Source: Acanthosepion esculentum
Taxonomy: Eukaryota; Mollusca; Cephalopoda; Sepiida; Sepiidae
Assembly: GCA_964036315.1 (NCBI GenBank)
Contig: OZ038480.1
Location: 10,765,203-10,829,202, forward strand
Reading direction: 5' to 3'
DNA: 64,000 nucleotides
The notes under the pieces are model-generated. The model saw only the letters and a program-made list of their open reading frames with translations, did not search any database and was not told the DNA's origin. This document shows positions 1-10,486 of this stretch, in pieces. Numbering within the stretch: position 1 is the first letter of the stretch; each line of letters opens with the position of its first letter. The position numbers were made by a program, and so were the translations under genes.

Positions 1-232
1 GGAGAAAAAATTAAAAAAAACATGAGAAAGAAAATGAACACAAGGAGCTAGAGACAAATGACAGCGAGACCCAACAAACACTCACGCTGTTTACACAGAG
101 AAGGCTTGCGGGACCCGATATAAAGTGCTTGAGATGAAATAACGAGTGTAACCGGGACAGAACAGTGAACCATTTTTTCCCATTCTCCTTCTCATTACAC
201 ATTTTCTGTTTTAATTGTTTAGGAAGGGGTTC

Positions 233-269
<37 letters not shown>

Positions 270-401
270 GTACTGGTGCCGCTGTGTTTCTCCCGTGATG
301 CGTGCAGTCTGTGGCATTGCCTGTTCATTCTGAGGGTACACTGTTGACAGTTTCCTGGTTGCTGTTTCCGACTGGTAGTTAGGAGCCCTAACTCTTGCGT
401 A
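1..401. other. Unassigned flank/5' region of the LINE, with a CT repeat
   Basis: No coding signal was recognised. It holds a (CT)n run at about 238-264 and unique-looking AT-rich DNA. It may be extra 5' UTR of the LINE that follows, because the homologous second copy near 55.5 kb stops matching at the position equivalent to about 402. It could equally be older flanking DNA. Confidence 0.4.
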
Positions 402-459
402 GCGTCTTGAGTGGCCGCTCTGATCAACAGTTGCATAATATCGGGGTGTCTGTTGTGCC

Positions 460-2460
460 ATGTCGCGCATGGATAGATGTCCCTGCAGTCATCTCCGGTG
501 GGCAACCCCGAGACCACATTATGATTCAGGCTGTGCCAAACCCCCTCTACCACCAGAACCACATTCTGCTACCAACGGGCTGACTGGGACTCGTTTCGTG
601 ACTTCCTCCGCTTTCATCCCCTCCAGGAAATTCAAGGTCAAACCGTGCTTCTCCCCCTGGTTCACAGCTGCTTGCTCAGCCGCCATTGCCCTTAGGAACC
701 ACTTCTTCCACCGTTTTCGTAGTGATATGTCCGACTTCAATAGACGTCTATTTACCTCTGCCCGTAACGAGTGTAAGCGTATCCTCGACGATGCCAAGTC
801 ACTATTTGCTGCTCGGATGAGGGAACATATTGCATCCCGCAAATTTGGCTCCAAAGATTATTGGCGCCTCTGCAAGAGCGTTCTGAACAATAACAAACCC
901 TCCATTCCTCCCCTGTTCAATCAGTTTGAGGTCCTGACCACCTCTGCCGACAAGGCCGAATGCTTTGCTCGGAAGTTTTCTTCCAATTCAACCCTAGACT
1001 CTTCCGGGGTACCCTTGCCCGATTTCCCTCCCAGAACTGAGGCCCTCTTGAACGGATTGCACATAACCCTGTCGTCGGTATTGGGCATTATTTCTAACTT
1101 AGATCACCACAAGGCTACTGGTGGTGACGGGATACCAGCCATTGTCCTGAATAAATGTGCACCTGAACTGGCGCCTGCCCTCTCTAAATTATACAACCGC
1201 TGCCTCAAGGAGTCCTGTTTTCCTGACTGCTGGAAGTCCTCAACCATTGTTCCTGTCTTTAAGAACTCTGGTGACCCCTCCGACCCTTCCAATTACCGTC
1301 CTATCAGTCTCCTACCCCTCTTCGGGAAAGTCTTCGAGGCCATTATCAACACCGAAGTGATTAACCATCTGATATCCCATGATCAACACCGAAGTGATTA
1401 ACCATCTGATATCCCATGATCTGCTCTCAGACAAGCAGTATGGTTTCCGCTTTGCCCGATCTACGGCCGATGTGCTTATGGCCATCACTGAATTTGTCTA
1501 CCAAGCTATCCATAATAACGGTGAAGCTCGTGCCGTGGCCCTAGACATCTCCAAAGCGTTTGATAGAGTTTGGCATGCCGGCCTTCTTCGCAAGCTCCAG
1601 GGTTATGGTATCACAGGTCGATTGTTTGACCTAATACAATCGGGAATTGAAGGTCGTTCTCAGTGGATTCATCTCCAGCTCCTATCCCACTAACGCAGGT
1701 GTTCCTCAAGGCTCCATCCTAGGCCCTACTCTGTTCCTCATATTTATAAATGACCTTCCTGACGCCATAGACTCCCAAGTCGGCATATATGCTGACGACA
1801 CCACAATTTACTCCTGCCTCAAACACAAATCTAAAAAAAAAATATCTGAAGACCAACTTCTCGAGAGCTCCTCTCTGCGGCTGCTCGATCTCACGCTGTC
1901 CGCTGATCTGAGATAGAACAAATACATCGAGTCAGTTGCATCATCCACCGCAAGGAAAGTTGGTTCCCTGTGCCGAGCCAGGAAATTTTTCTCCCCGGAA
2001 TCGATCCTCCAAGTCTATAAATCGACCATTCGCCCTTGCATGGAGTATTGCTGCCATATATGGTCTGGGGCCCCTGTTGTTTGCCTCAGGGTTCTTGATA
2101 AGATCCAGAGACGGATATGCAATGTGATTGGCCCTGATCTGCCATCTCGTCTGCAGTCGCTCTCTCACAGACGCGATGTTGCCTCGCTCTGTCTTTTTTA
2201 CAAATACTTTCACGGTAATTGCTCCGAGGAGCTGCTTTCGCTTGTCCCTAGGCCTCATGAATTTAAACGTCCTACGAGGCTGGCATCCCATTCCCACCCC
2301 TTCACCGTTGAAACTGTTAGATGTAGACGTCTCTTCTACTCCAATAGCTTCATGTCTCGCACATCTCGCCTGTGGAACTCCCTTCCCTATTACTGTTTCC
2401 CTGATAAATACAATCTCCAGCGGTTTAAGTGTAGCGTCAATCGACATCTCCAGTTGCATT
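460..2460 (+). pseudogene. LINE reverse transcriptase ORF, broken into several frames
   Basis: The translation can be followed across frames 460-1401, 1379-1693, 1647-1916 and 2040-2462. It starts with the linker after the endonuclease (...IPSRKFKVKP, SPWFTAACSAAI). RT fingers/palm motifs follow: GGDGIPA, FKNSGDPSDPSNYRPISLL, then SKAFDRVWH carrying the first catalytic Asp. PQGSILGPTLF and the active-site box YADDTTIY come next. The C-terminal cysteine-containing region (CCHIWSG...) ends in HLQLH plus stop. YADD is intact, but frameshifts and a stop remove function. The N-terminal endonuclease is absent. Confidence 0.88.
1345..1418 (+). repeat. 37-bp tandem duplication inside the LINE ORF
   Basis: Two adjacent identical 37-bp units (1345-1381 and 1382-1418) begin ATCAACACCGAAGTG. 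The second LINE copy has only one unit at this place. Because 37 is not a multiple of three, the duplication shifts the frame. Confidence 0.95.
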
Positions 2461-2776
2461 GATCTATCCACTTCCCTTCTCCACATCCTTTCATTCCTAT
2501 CTGCTCTCGCTCCAAATCTTCTGTAACCCCCTTGCCTTGACCGACCCACTGTCTTTCTCTTTCTCCACATCCTCTCCTTTACCACTCCTATCTGCTCTTC
2601 CTCCAACCCTTCTATAACCCCTTGCGTGATAGTGGCCTCCAGCCTTGCTTGGGGTGATACGCTTAAAAAAAAAAAAAAAAGTTAAATCTCCCGTAGAGGC
2701 CTGAAGAGCGGGAGTGAAACCGGTTGCTTTGCTTTTAACATGTCTTGCAATATTAAGCTACACACTTTTATTTCTG

Positions 2777-2778
<2 letters not shown>

Positions 2779-2836
<58 letters not shown>
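2779..2836. repeat. (TA)n microsatellite
   Basis: 58 bp of uninterrupted AT dinucleotides follow the LINE tail and about 100 bp of unassigned sequence. Confidence 0.97.
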
Positions 2837-2839
<3 letters not shown>

Positions 2840-2903
2840 TTCAATTGTGAATCCTTTGTAATTAGGGGTAGAAAATATTCGTTATAAGTTTGATCTTAGT
2901 AGC

Positions 2904-2988
2904 AGTCAGGAGAAAGTCCATTTTGATTCGGTAACACTTAAGAAATCAGAACTAGGTAACTGTCAGAAGAAAGTCCATTTTGGATTGG
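2904..2988. repeat. Short imperfect direct repeat
   Basis: Two copies about 54 bp apart share the core GAAAGTCCATTTTG with similar flanks (GTCAGGAGAAAG versus GTCAGAAGAAAG). Origin unknown. Confidence 0.7.
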
Positions 2989-3209
2989 TAGTGGATAGTT
3001 TAAAAGTTAGATGTGGCATCACTTGGTGACCTCTTACTTCTTAACATGATACGCCTGGCTGGTTTCTCCGACATCTCTTCTCCACTTCAGACTTTATGAA
3101 ATATTTATCTATGTATGTATTTTGGATAGAACACACAGGTTAGGTGATTTTTTAAGGTCCGTGAAATTTCTTTCTTTAGAAAATATTTGTTTAAATACAG
3201 GATGTATAC

Positions 3210-3345
3210 TGATGTAATGGCTCGGAATGAAAATTCAGAGAGCCAAATTCAAATTCCATTCAAGTTTGTTACATTCACTTTCATGCAAATAACCTTGGAA
3301 TAGGTATAAATCTATCTCTTCTCCACCTGGTATTAGTTGAATAGC
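3210..3345 (+). repeat. Degenerate tRNA-derived SINE fragment
   Basis: A box A-like stretch (TGATGTAATGGCTCGGAATG) is followed by a pattern close to the SINE at 24462-24610: 'gagccaaattc', 'attccattcaagttt', 'acattcactttcatg', 'ataaccttggaataggtat', 'ctcttctccacc'. The similarity was judged by eye and the copy is old. Confidence 0.55.
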
Positions 3346-3444
3346 AGAACAAACGGAGTTCTATAGCCTTGGTTGGCAACCTGTCTACCACAGAAAAAAA
3401 AGGCAACCAACCGTGAGAAAAACTTCTGTCTAATTCAGTCATTC

Positions 3445-3720
3445 TCAACTACGGCACACTTGTCTGTCATTTCTAGTTACCGAGGGCTCAAAATAAAACA
3501 TTCGACGTTTCCCATTGATACATTTGGGATTTCAATAGAAAAGGAATATCCCACATTATCTTAAAAGGCTTTATCAGATTTATTGGTACTTTCGACTTCT
3601 TATTTATGTGAATTAGGCTTCTCAACCATAAATAACATCAAAAATAAGAAGCGCGAAAGACTACGCTCAACGGAAGAAGAAATGAGGGTCTGCTTATCGC
3701 ACATTTCGACCAAACATTGA
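3445..3720 (+). pseudogene. hAT transposase C-terminal (dimerisation) fragment
   Basis: One frame reads through to a stop at 3718-3720. Its key stretch, from about 3568, reads [20 protein letters not shown] and continues [20 protein letters not shown]. The pattern of S-YLCE-GFS, then IK-KKR-RL, then E-MR-CLS-I is the hAT C-terminal dimerisation motif of ZMYM6/SCAND3-like transposase descendants. An in-frame TAA at 3562-3564 breaks it, and the catalytic part is missing. Confidence 0.75.
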
Positions 3721-3834
3721 AGAAATTACGAAAAAAACACCAGGCACAGATTTCCCACTAAATAAGCTGCACAAATCGTTGAATAGAGAAATTGAAATAA
3801 AGTAAGTTCATATTTGTGTGTATATTTTTTTTTT

Positions 3835-4107
3835 AATCTATGGTTTTATGCAGTCTTCCACAACGGTCTATCAACAGCAGCCATCAGCAATTCTGGTATA
3901 GTTACACTTATCCGTTGTTTGACCAGTTTTTGCATTCATATCCTCTCCTAAATTCACCTTCAACGATGCCTTGCATAATGGTCGTGCACAGACCGTCGTG
4001 CCTTGTAATGTGTCCAAACCACGGCACTGTTCTCCGTTTGACAGTGGTGAGAAGAGGTTCCTGGTGGCCCACAAAACTTTCAAACCTTTTCCGCACAAAC
4101 TCATAAA
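3835..4107 (-). pseudogene. RTE-type LINE C-terminal fragment nested in the hAT
   Basis: The minus-strand frame 4096-3908 reads SFVGHQEPLLTTVKRRTVPW then FGHITRHDGLCTTIMQG. This is the conserved tail of 'endonuclease-reverse transcriptase' LINE proteins, with a -W-GH--RHD-L- pattern. No RT core is present. It interrupts the hAT remnant, so it inserted later. Its boundaries are approximate. Confidence 0.75.
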
Positions 4108-4644
4108 TGTATACCCTTTAAAAATGTTGCTAAGTGTGCCGTGAAGATTTCATTTGCTCCAAGATGTGCCGTTGCTTAAAAAGGTTGAGAAACACTGGCC
4201 TTATCATTAATGAATTGAAAGAGACATGACTGCTAAAGTTTGTATCGCGTATGACACTTGTTTAAATTTTTTTTTTTTTTTTTCAGGGAAAATGAACACA
4301 AATCTGCTGAGACTAGTAAGATCATTTTTATTTGTTTGGGGTGGGGAGGAAAGTTTTCATCTTAATCAAGGAAAACTGATTTTTTTAATACCTTAAAATG
4401 CCAAACTAACAACTGTCAATTTTTCTCTTTTTATTTTTCTCTTTCGAAAATAATATTTTTGATTTTTCTCTTTTCAGTTAATTTTCTTTGCGCTTACATT
4501 TGGTAGGTTTTGTTTCCATGTTTTGATTAATGCCTTAGATTTACTAAACTTAGATTTGATAACTTTTATCAATGCTGTTGATACTAACTACATTTCTAAA
4601 ACTATGGATTGGTGTTTATACATAGTGTTGGATTCAATTAGGTT

Positions 4645-4735
4645 TGAATGACTACAAAATACTTCCCATTCCCTAATTTATAAGCAAAACTACAGATGGC
4701 TGCTGGGATTACTTCCGACCAATATGATACTAGGG
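4645..4735. repeat. Dispersed repeat, copy 1 (partner 6905-6995)
   Basis: It shares 'AAAATACTTCCC', 'TTCCCTAATTTATA' and 'TGCTGGGATTACTTCC..CCAATA' with 6905-6995 in the same orientation. No protein-coding content. Confidence 0.7.
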
Positions 4736-5056
4736 CAGGTCGATTTTGGAGCCAATTTGAAAGTTGGGGTTTGACATGATAAATAATGACAAAATATTTT
4801 TTCAAAATTGTTTTGAGGAAATAAATTTAAAGATTAAGTTTGGGTACAAAATTGGAGCGTTGGAATTTCATTCTGGTGATCATTTGTTGTAGGGTCTGAA
4901 AATCTATGTTAGACGAAACCCACAAACATTAAAATTGAAGAAGTGACACAGACCCAGGCAAGGATGATGAGAACAAGGAGTTTAGATAAAATATGCTAAA
5001 ATTTATTATTGACAGAAAAAAAAATGGGTGCAGTGTTTGCTGCAGGTTTTGTGATG

Positions 5057-5323
5057 TTAGGAGTTTTACAACTGTGCAGGGTTTTGACCTTACTTTCGGT
5101 TAAAAATAAGTCATAAAAATAACTCTAGGTTATGAAGTATAATGTAATTGGTCATACGGACAGGCAAGAAATAATTTTGGTTTTGTTGGATAACCAGAGT
5201 AAAATATCTCCGAGGCAATGTACAGAATTAATAAACTTGAACAAACTGTTCAAGGTTAAATTGAAAGAGTTTGTTTGCTGAAGCGAAAATAACAGAGGAA
5301 TATGTCACTACAATAATGAAAAG
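5057..5323 (+). repeat. Direct repeat, unit 1 (partner 5725-5975)
   Basis: It contains ATAACTCTAGGTTATGAAGT, then ATGTAATTGGTCATA, GGATAACCAGAGTA and TGAACAAACTGTTCAAGGTT. All recur in order in the second unit about 670 bp downstream, with small indels. The intervening 400 bp has no recognised gene. Confidence 0.9.
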
Positions 5324-5724
5324 AAATATGCTGTTCTTAATACGAATGAATGGAATTAATATTATTGTTTGTCTGGCGGATTTTACAGACCCTCCGCCCC
5401 AGATTTTTTCTTCTCCCCGGTCTGTATTTACCTTTGATTCTCTACTGAATCAAGATGCTACACAAAGTCAGTTTTGTTTTAACGTGGGGAACCCAAGTTT
5501 CTCCACTCGGGCCACTGGTCTTTCTGGTCTTAGCTAGTCAAGAAACAACGCTGTGAAACAGATCCGAGGATTCTGTCCAAGCAGCGGGGGGGGGGTGGAG
5601 ATATTATGGGCTCTGGCACGGAACAGATATTAGATCATCATCATCACAATCTCCTCCTCCCCAAGATTTTTATATACTCGCGTCCATGAAGAAACTGGTC
5701 GCTGTTGGTTTTATGACATAGGGG

Positions 5725-5975
5725 TGTTATAACAGCGCAGGATTTTGATACTACTTCCGGTTATAAATGAAAGTCATAAAAATAACTCTAGGTTATGAAG
5801 TATAATGTAATTGGTCATAATAAAACTACGGACAGGAAAGAAATAATTTTGGTTTTGGATAACCAGAGTATCTCCGAGGCAATGTATAAAATTAATAAGC
5901 TTGAACAAACTGTTCAAGGTTAAACTGAAAGAGTCTGTTTGCTGAAGCCAAAATAACAGAGTAACATGTTTGCTA
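5725..5975 (+). repeat. Direct repeat, unit 2 (partner 5057-5323)
   Basis: This is the second copy of the unit. It differs by substitutions and short indels, such as an extra 'AATAAAACTA' after GGTCATA. The pair could be the remains of LTRs or a local duplication. No target duplication was found. Confidence 0.9.
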
Positions 5976-6412
5976 CAATAGATTTAACACTGCCAAAACT
6001 TTCCATACCTTTATGGAAAACTATCGGGATTTTCCCAGTTATATTTGGTAACAAAAATATTGTGACGCCGGCAAGAAGAAAGGAACACAAACACAGATGG
6101 AATTGTTTGAAAACTACTTGTATTGTACGAAAAGATAGGAAAGTTTTCTTGCAAACAGTTGGGTCTGCAGAACTTATCTGAAAGATGCGTCCTTTTAACG
6201 GTTTTACATTTCCTGTGTCGTTTTGGCTGGGTTGAAGAAATAGAGCCTTGACTTCTGTGCTTCAGTTGCTGTCTAAAACCTCACACGTGTCCTGGTATTT
6301 AGATGATGGAGAGTGCAGACCGGGAACATATCTCTGAAGTTCCCAACAAGCAAAAGAGGAAGAGGGTTCGTAAAAACCGCTCTCATGGGATTTGGAAAAT
6401 CTAAAATGTTAG

Positions 6413-6445
6413 CCTGTGATTGGTTGTTTTTCATCCAATCACAGG
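6413..6445. repeat. Perfect 11-bp dyad with opposing CCAAT boxes
   Basis: CCTGTGATTGG and CCAATCACAGG are exact reverse complements separated by 11 bp. Each arm contains a CCAAT box (ATTGG/CCAAT). Confidence 0.9.
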
Positions 6446-6904
6446 GCACCCAGTTAGCGACTCCGTAATAATTTCAATAAAACAATTGTGTAAAAATGTC
6501 ATTTAATAAAATGTTTTCCCATTTCAACATTTATTCTCTCTCAATAAATCAAGCAAACATAAATCAGAAGTCTGAATAATATAAAAATGTTCATTTTATA
6601 AAGGCAAAATGAAGATTAAATACAATAATGTATTTAGATTGTGGCCAGCGTTGAAACTCAATTTCTTTATTTCTCATATAGAATTTTTTTTTCCTTTACC
6701 ACATTTTTGTAAGTAATAAATAAATAAATGCTATGATATAAAAAAAGTTTTGAAATATTAAAAGTAAAAAAAGATATATTTAAAAACAAAGAAATTGCAA
6801 AACAGTTGTAAATGTTTATATGTATTTGTTTGTATTGTCCCCATAATAGGTAGAGAAAGGTGAGGAGAAATGTGTGCATTCATCCATTTAATTGATGTGG
6901 GTAT

Positions 6905-6995
6905 TGGGTATGACTGTAAAATACTTCCCCCTTCCCAATTTATAGTTAAAACCACATAGATGCATGCTGGGATTTCTTCCTAGCCAATAAGATTA
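6905..6995. repeat. Dispersed repeat, copy 2 (partner 4645-4735)
   Basis: See 4645-4735. It is in the same orientation and carries the shared 'AAAATACTTCCC' and 'GCTGGGATT.CTTCC' blocks. Confidence 0.7.
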
Positions 6996-7304
6996 GTTCA
7001 TTTCTAGGTCCCATTTGACTCATCCATATCCTCTTTTCTGTATTAAACTTTTAACACTCTGCATTATTCGACTGTTTTACTTTTGACTCTGCCTTCTCAA
7101 CTGCAGTGACCTTATTCTGAATTTCAAGCCAGTTGATTTTCATGGTTGCTATAGCAGGACATGATAACACAACCGTGGGATTCAAATATAATATTTGTTC
7201 AGCAAATGAAATCACCTACAATTGTAGAGCAAGCATTTTGGCTTGGGAATAAATCATCTTTAGAGTGTTAATCGTTAACACCATTCTAAGTTTGTGAACT
7301 TTTT

Positions 7305-7361
7305 GCCTTATTACTGTTGCTTTGCCTTATTACTGTTGCTTTGCCTAATTACTGTTGCATA
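7305..7361. repeat. 19-bp tandem repeat, three units
   Basis: The unit GCCTTATTACTGTTGCTTT occurs twice exactly and a third time with a changed base and end. The surrounding 7000-8090 is AT-rich, with no gene that I can support. Confidence 0.9.
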
Positions 7362-7788
7362 TATTATTTGCTTGTTTAATATTATTTTTGCCTTGTTCTT
7401 TTTCTTTTCTTTCTCTTGTTATTGTTTATTGCAAATTTTGTCATTTCTGTTTGGCATTTCTCCCAATTACATTTAACCATGGCCAATTATTCTATACAGA
7501 GATATGCCTGAGAAACTTATTTATTAAACAATAATTTTGATGCAAAATTGAATAAATGTAAAATATGCATATTATAGAATTTAAGTATTTGAATAAAGCT
7601 AACCAATATCATTTGAAAGTTAATAATATAAAACATTATAGACTAATTTCTATTATTATTTATTTTAGTGTTAAAATGAATAGATTTTACAAGATTTTTC
7701 AATTTCTATACTCGAAGTTCTATTATCAAATTTTTGCACTTTTGTTTCTTGTATGAGTGAATGTCCTGAAAAGTTCTCCTATTTCCTG

Positions 7789-7811
7789 AAATCTGACCTT
7801 TGGTCAGATTT
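7789..7811. repeat. Perfect 10-bp hairpin
   Basis: AAATCTGACC and GGTCAGATTT are separated by TTT and followed by a T-rich stretch. It looks like a bacterial terminator, but the context is eukaryotic and no function is implied. Confidence 0.8.
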
Positions 7812-8099
7812 TATTTTTGATTCCCTTTTTAATCAGAATGAGAACTTTTCAGCACCTCCTTGTAATCATTTGCCATACAGAGAATACTACATGGCAGTTA
7901 ATATCCACTGATTATATGCATTTTATCCTCCAGTTTTACCAGAAACAATTTATCGAGAGTTCCATCTTGAAAAAGTTTCAAGTAAGTAGTCTTAATAACT
8001 ATGATTTTTACCTAAAATTTAAGCAGTTTCATAATAAATAGATTTCTTTTTACACAAAATCCTTAAATAATTTCTGTCTGAATTTCTGGGATGAAGAGT

Positions 8100-8720
8100 T
8101 ATCATTATTTACACTATTTATATTCGGACTATTGTCCTCATCTTTGTTGCTATTTGGTCATTATCACAACACCTTCCAGCCTTCATCAGGGATATATCAA
8201 TCCAGGTAACCTACAGAGAATTCTGAAGTAAACACTTTATTCAATCTACAGGGGTAGACTGTTCTTGTTCCACTACTCATATCATGGTATATAGTCTAGT
8301 TCTTATTTTTATTTACAACATTCAGTTATTGCTCAACTGTTTCTGTAAGCCTGTATATTGAACTGGGTAACCAGCAGGGAATTCTGAACTGAACACTTTA
8401 TTTAATGTTTGGAGTAGACTGTTCTTGTTCCACTGGTTATGTCTAAGGATATCTCATCTAGTTCTTATTTTTAGGATTGCTCACCCTGTTTCCACTGAAT
8501 CCAAGTACACACTGCCCAGCCTCAGAATTGAACTCACAATTAATATGTCACCAAATTCACAAGCCAATACTTTAATCCACTAGGCTGGTGTCCCATATAT
8601 TAAATAAAAGGTTCAGTAAGGAATTCCCTGATGAAAGTTGTAGAATACAATGGCCAAGATGTGATAACAACAACAAAAATGTAAATAGTGCAAACATTTT
8701 TTGAATGCTTTCTTATTGTT
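8100..8720. repeat. SINE foldback (head-to-head inverted copies), locus 1, degenerate
   Basis: A minus-oriented tail arm (about 8113-8280: CGGACTATTGTCCTCATCTT, then GGGGTAGACTGTTCTTGTTCC) and a plus-oriented arm (about 8605-8715: GGTTCAGTAAGGAATTCC, CTGATGAAAG, GATGTGATAACAAC) flank a minus-strand tRNA-like head at about 8530-8600. Read on the minus strand the head shows TAGTGGATTAAAGTATTGGC (box A-like) and GAGTTCAATTCTG (box B-like). A partial duplication (8350-8470) sits between. It is the same family as 35404-36055 and 57325-57800, but older. Confidence 0.65.
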
Positions 8721-8815
8721 TATAGTTGTTGTTTTAAATGAGATTGTATCTTAATTATTTAAAATGTATTTAGCTGTAAGGTAAAATCCAATTCTTTCAT
8801 AGGCTGTGTTGAAAA

Positions 8816-9345
8816 GTTTAACTTACACCCTTGTGCAAATTAACTGAAACAACCACTTTAGTTTCCTTTCTTTCAACATACGGTCAGTTTTAGACCCACG
8901 GGAGTGACAGGGTGTAATCGATTTCTATTTTTTCCTCAGATTAGGTCATTTGCAGTAGTGTGCAGTAATATGAATCTCTTTTCGGTGTGTATGATGAAAT
9001 TTTTTTGGCCTTGAAAAATATTGCATCATCAGTAACTGCATCAGATTTTCATCACACCCAGACAGTATTGTCTCAACTGCCAATTAGTTGTTTTACGACC
9101 ATTGTCTGTGATGGACATTACTCCAAGGAAGCGTATGAAAATTGTAACATTGCACAAACACAATAGCAAGCCTTACCAGTGAGCAAATCAAAATTCTATC
9201 GACTGGCTCGGAAAACTCTCCTGATTTAAATGCAATCGAGAATTTGTGGTCAACCTGCAAAGAAAGACTTCGTGGAATGGGTATATGAAGTACTAACACA
9301 TGCACTGGGTCCTGTTTCACTGGAAAAATAGGAAAAAAAGTAAAT
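8816..9345 (+). pseudogene. Tc1-like transposon, internally deleted
   Basis: An ATG at 9111 opens MDITPRKRMKIVTLHKHNSK, a Tc1-family transposase N-terminus preceding the helix-turn-helix. It stops at 9180. About 10 bp later a different frame gives ENSPDLNAIENLWSTCKERL, the C-terminal motif carrying the last catalytic position of the DDE triad. The region between, including the first two catalytic Asp residues, is absent. The sequence from about 8816 (TAACTTACACCC..GTGCAAATTAACTG) resembles a Tc1 end; no matching right terminal repeat was found. Confidence 0.75.
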
Positions 9346-9359
9346 AACGGAATTATTCA

Positions 9360-10486
9360 TTTTGTTTCCTCTGTAACTATACTGTTATTGAAATGCTGAT
9401 TCTCCTCTGCTTATATTGTTAGAGATAGGCTCCCCTTGAACACAATTTTAGATTCTCAATCTTCTATTTGATTAGCCAACATTGAATCCTTAATTCTGAT
9501 TTGCTATTTTTGTTATTTTACTGAAACTACATCCACATGTTGTTTACATTATAGTGTCTAAATATCTAACTAATTCTTTAATCCTAGTTACATCCATTTG
9601 TGCGCAGGAAAATATCTTTCAGGTTTTGGGAGGTTTGACACACAATGGTGATGAGAAAGGGGGGTCAAAAAGTGCAGTGTGGTGCTCATCGGCATGCCAG
9701 CTATTCTTTCTTCTTCGGTTGCCTCAAGGAAATGGATTGTGTGATTCCCTTTCTCAGCCATTACACTGGGCAGTTGTGAAACAGACACTAACTCAGCCAC
9801 GCCTACTTCGACTTCCTCTTTGTCTGTCTGTCAGTCCGTACGTCCAACTCTATTGTACGCAGTCTGCCGAATGACTCCCGTTCTGTCATGCTGCTGGCAC
9901 CCCGCTTTTTATGCTATTCTAATACGGCCAAAATTTGCATGTGTGCAAATATCATCTCGATTTGGACGAGATCGGCACACATAAATTGTGTCCTCAATAG
10001 CGGCCATATTTCTTTTTGTCATCACTTTGCAGGCAAGACACGTTCGCGCTCGTTTCAAATTCTGAGGTAAGTCATGTCTTTCATCACATCAGTTACTAAC
10101 GGAAAAGATATCTCCATACCCAGGAACAAGATCTAAATAATATCACTTCTACCACATGCTAGAAGGAAAAGAAAGACAAGAGAGTGAAGGCAAGAAGTGT
10201 CCTGCTTTTATAGTTGTTGGACAGTGCCACTTAATAACTTCTTGACAAAGCTACATGGTGGTAACCTACAAGACTATCATTTATTTTTCTATTAAGGAAT
10301 TAGTTTCTTGAAGGATTTTTTATGTTGTCTTTTTTGCAAATTCAAACTTAAAATGAATCAATATTGTTTTTTGTTATTTTAAGCACTGAATGGATTCAAA
10401 GTGTATATTAATTTTTTTTTTTATTATTTCATTCTAGTTATTACTGAAATGACAAAAGCTAATAACTTTTTTCCATTTATTTCCAG
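9360..10486. other. No gene recognised
   Basis: Open frames here are short and unlike known families. A GC-richer patch at about 9640-9900 has no recognisable motif. Poly-T and AT-rich DNA lead into the splice-acceptor-like tract before 10487. Confidence 0.5.

Larger units (their letters stand above)
402..2680 (+). mobile_element. Non-LTR retrotransposon (APE-type LINE), copy 1, decayed
   Basis: This is a LINE of the same family as the minus-strand copy at 52664-55497. About 160 bp of shared 5' UTR (402-560) is followed directly by the middle of the open reading frame, so the endonuclease region is deleted. The reverse transcriptase thumb, the C-terminal region and the 3' UTR follow. The element ends in a 16-nt A tail (2665-2680), as expected for target-primed reverse transcription. 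Internal lesions include a 37-bp tandem duplication, a small deletion near 1650, a deletion near 1833 sealed by a run of A, and an in-frame stop at about 1914. The clade (L2/CR1/Jockey-like) is not assigned. Confidence 0.9.
3436..4197 (+). mobile_element. hAT-type DNA transposon remnant
   Basis: The right end reads ...AAGGTTGAGAAACACTG, a typical hAT (ZBED/Charlie-like) terminal repeat when read inward as CAGTGTTTCTCAACC. The left end has the matching CAGTCATTCTCAACTACGGC. Flanking 8-mers (GTCTAATT / GCCTTATC) match at only 5 of 8 positions, so a target duplication is plausible but eroded. Inside lie a hAT C-terminal coding scrap and a nested RTE-LINE fragment. The element is far shorter than an autonomous hAT. 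Confidence 0.7.

Noticed and set aside
11..562. 183-codon minus-strand frame, with a relative at 55337-55540 plus
   Set aside because: It is antisense to the LINE 5' UTR. The shared phrase SLNHNV.SGLPT reflects nucleotide homology of the two LINE copies, not a protein.
1941..2606. 221-codon minus-strand frame
   Set aside because: It is the antisense shadow of the LINE RT C-terminus, which has recognisable motifs on the plus strand.
7789..7811. Rho-independent-like terminator
   Set aside because: The context is a eukaryotic intergenic region, so a hairpin plus T run has no such role there.
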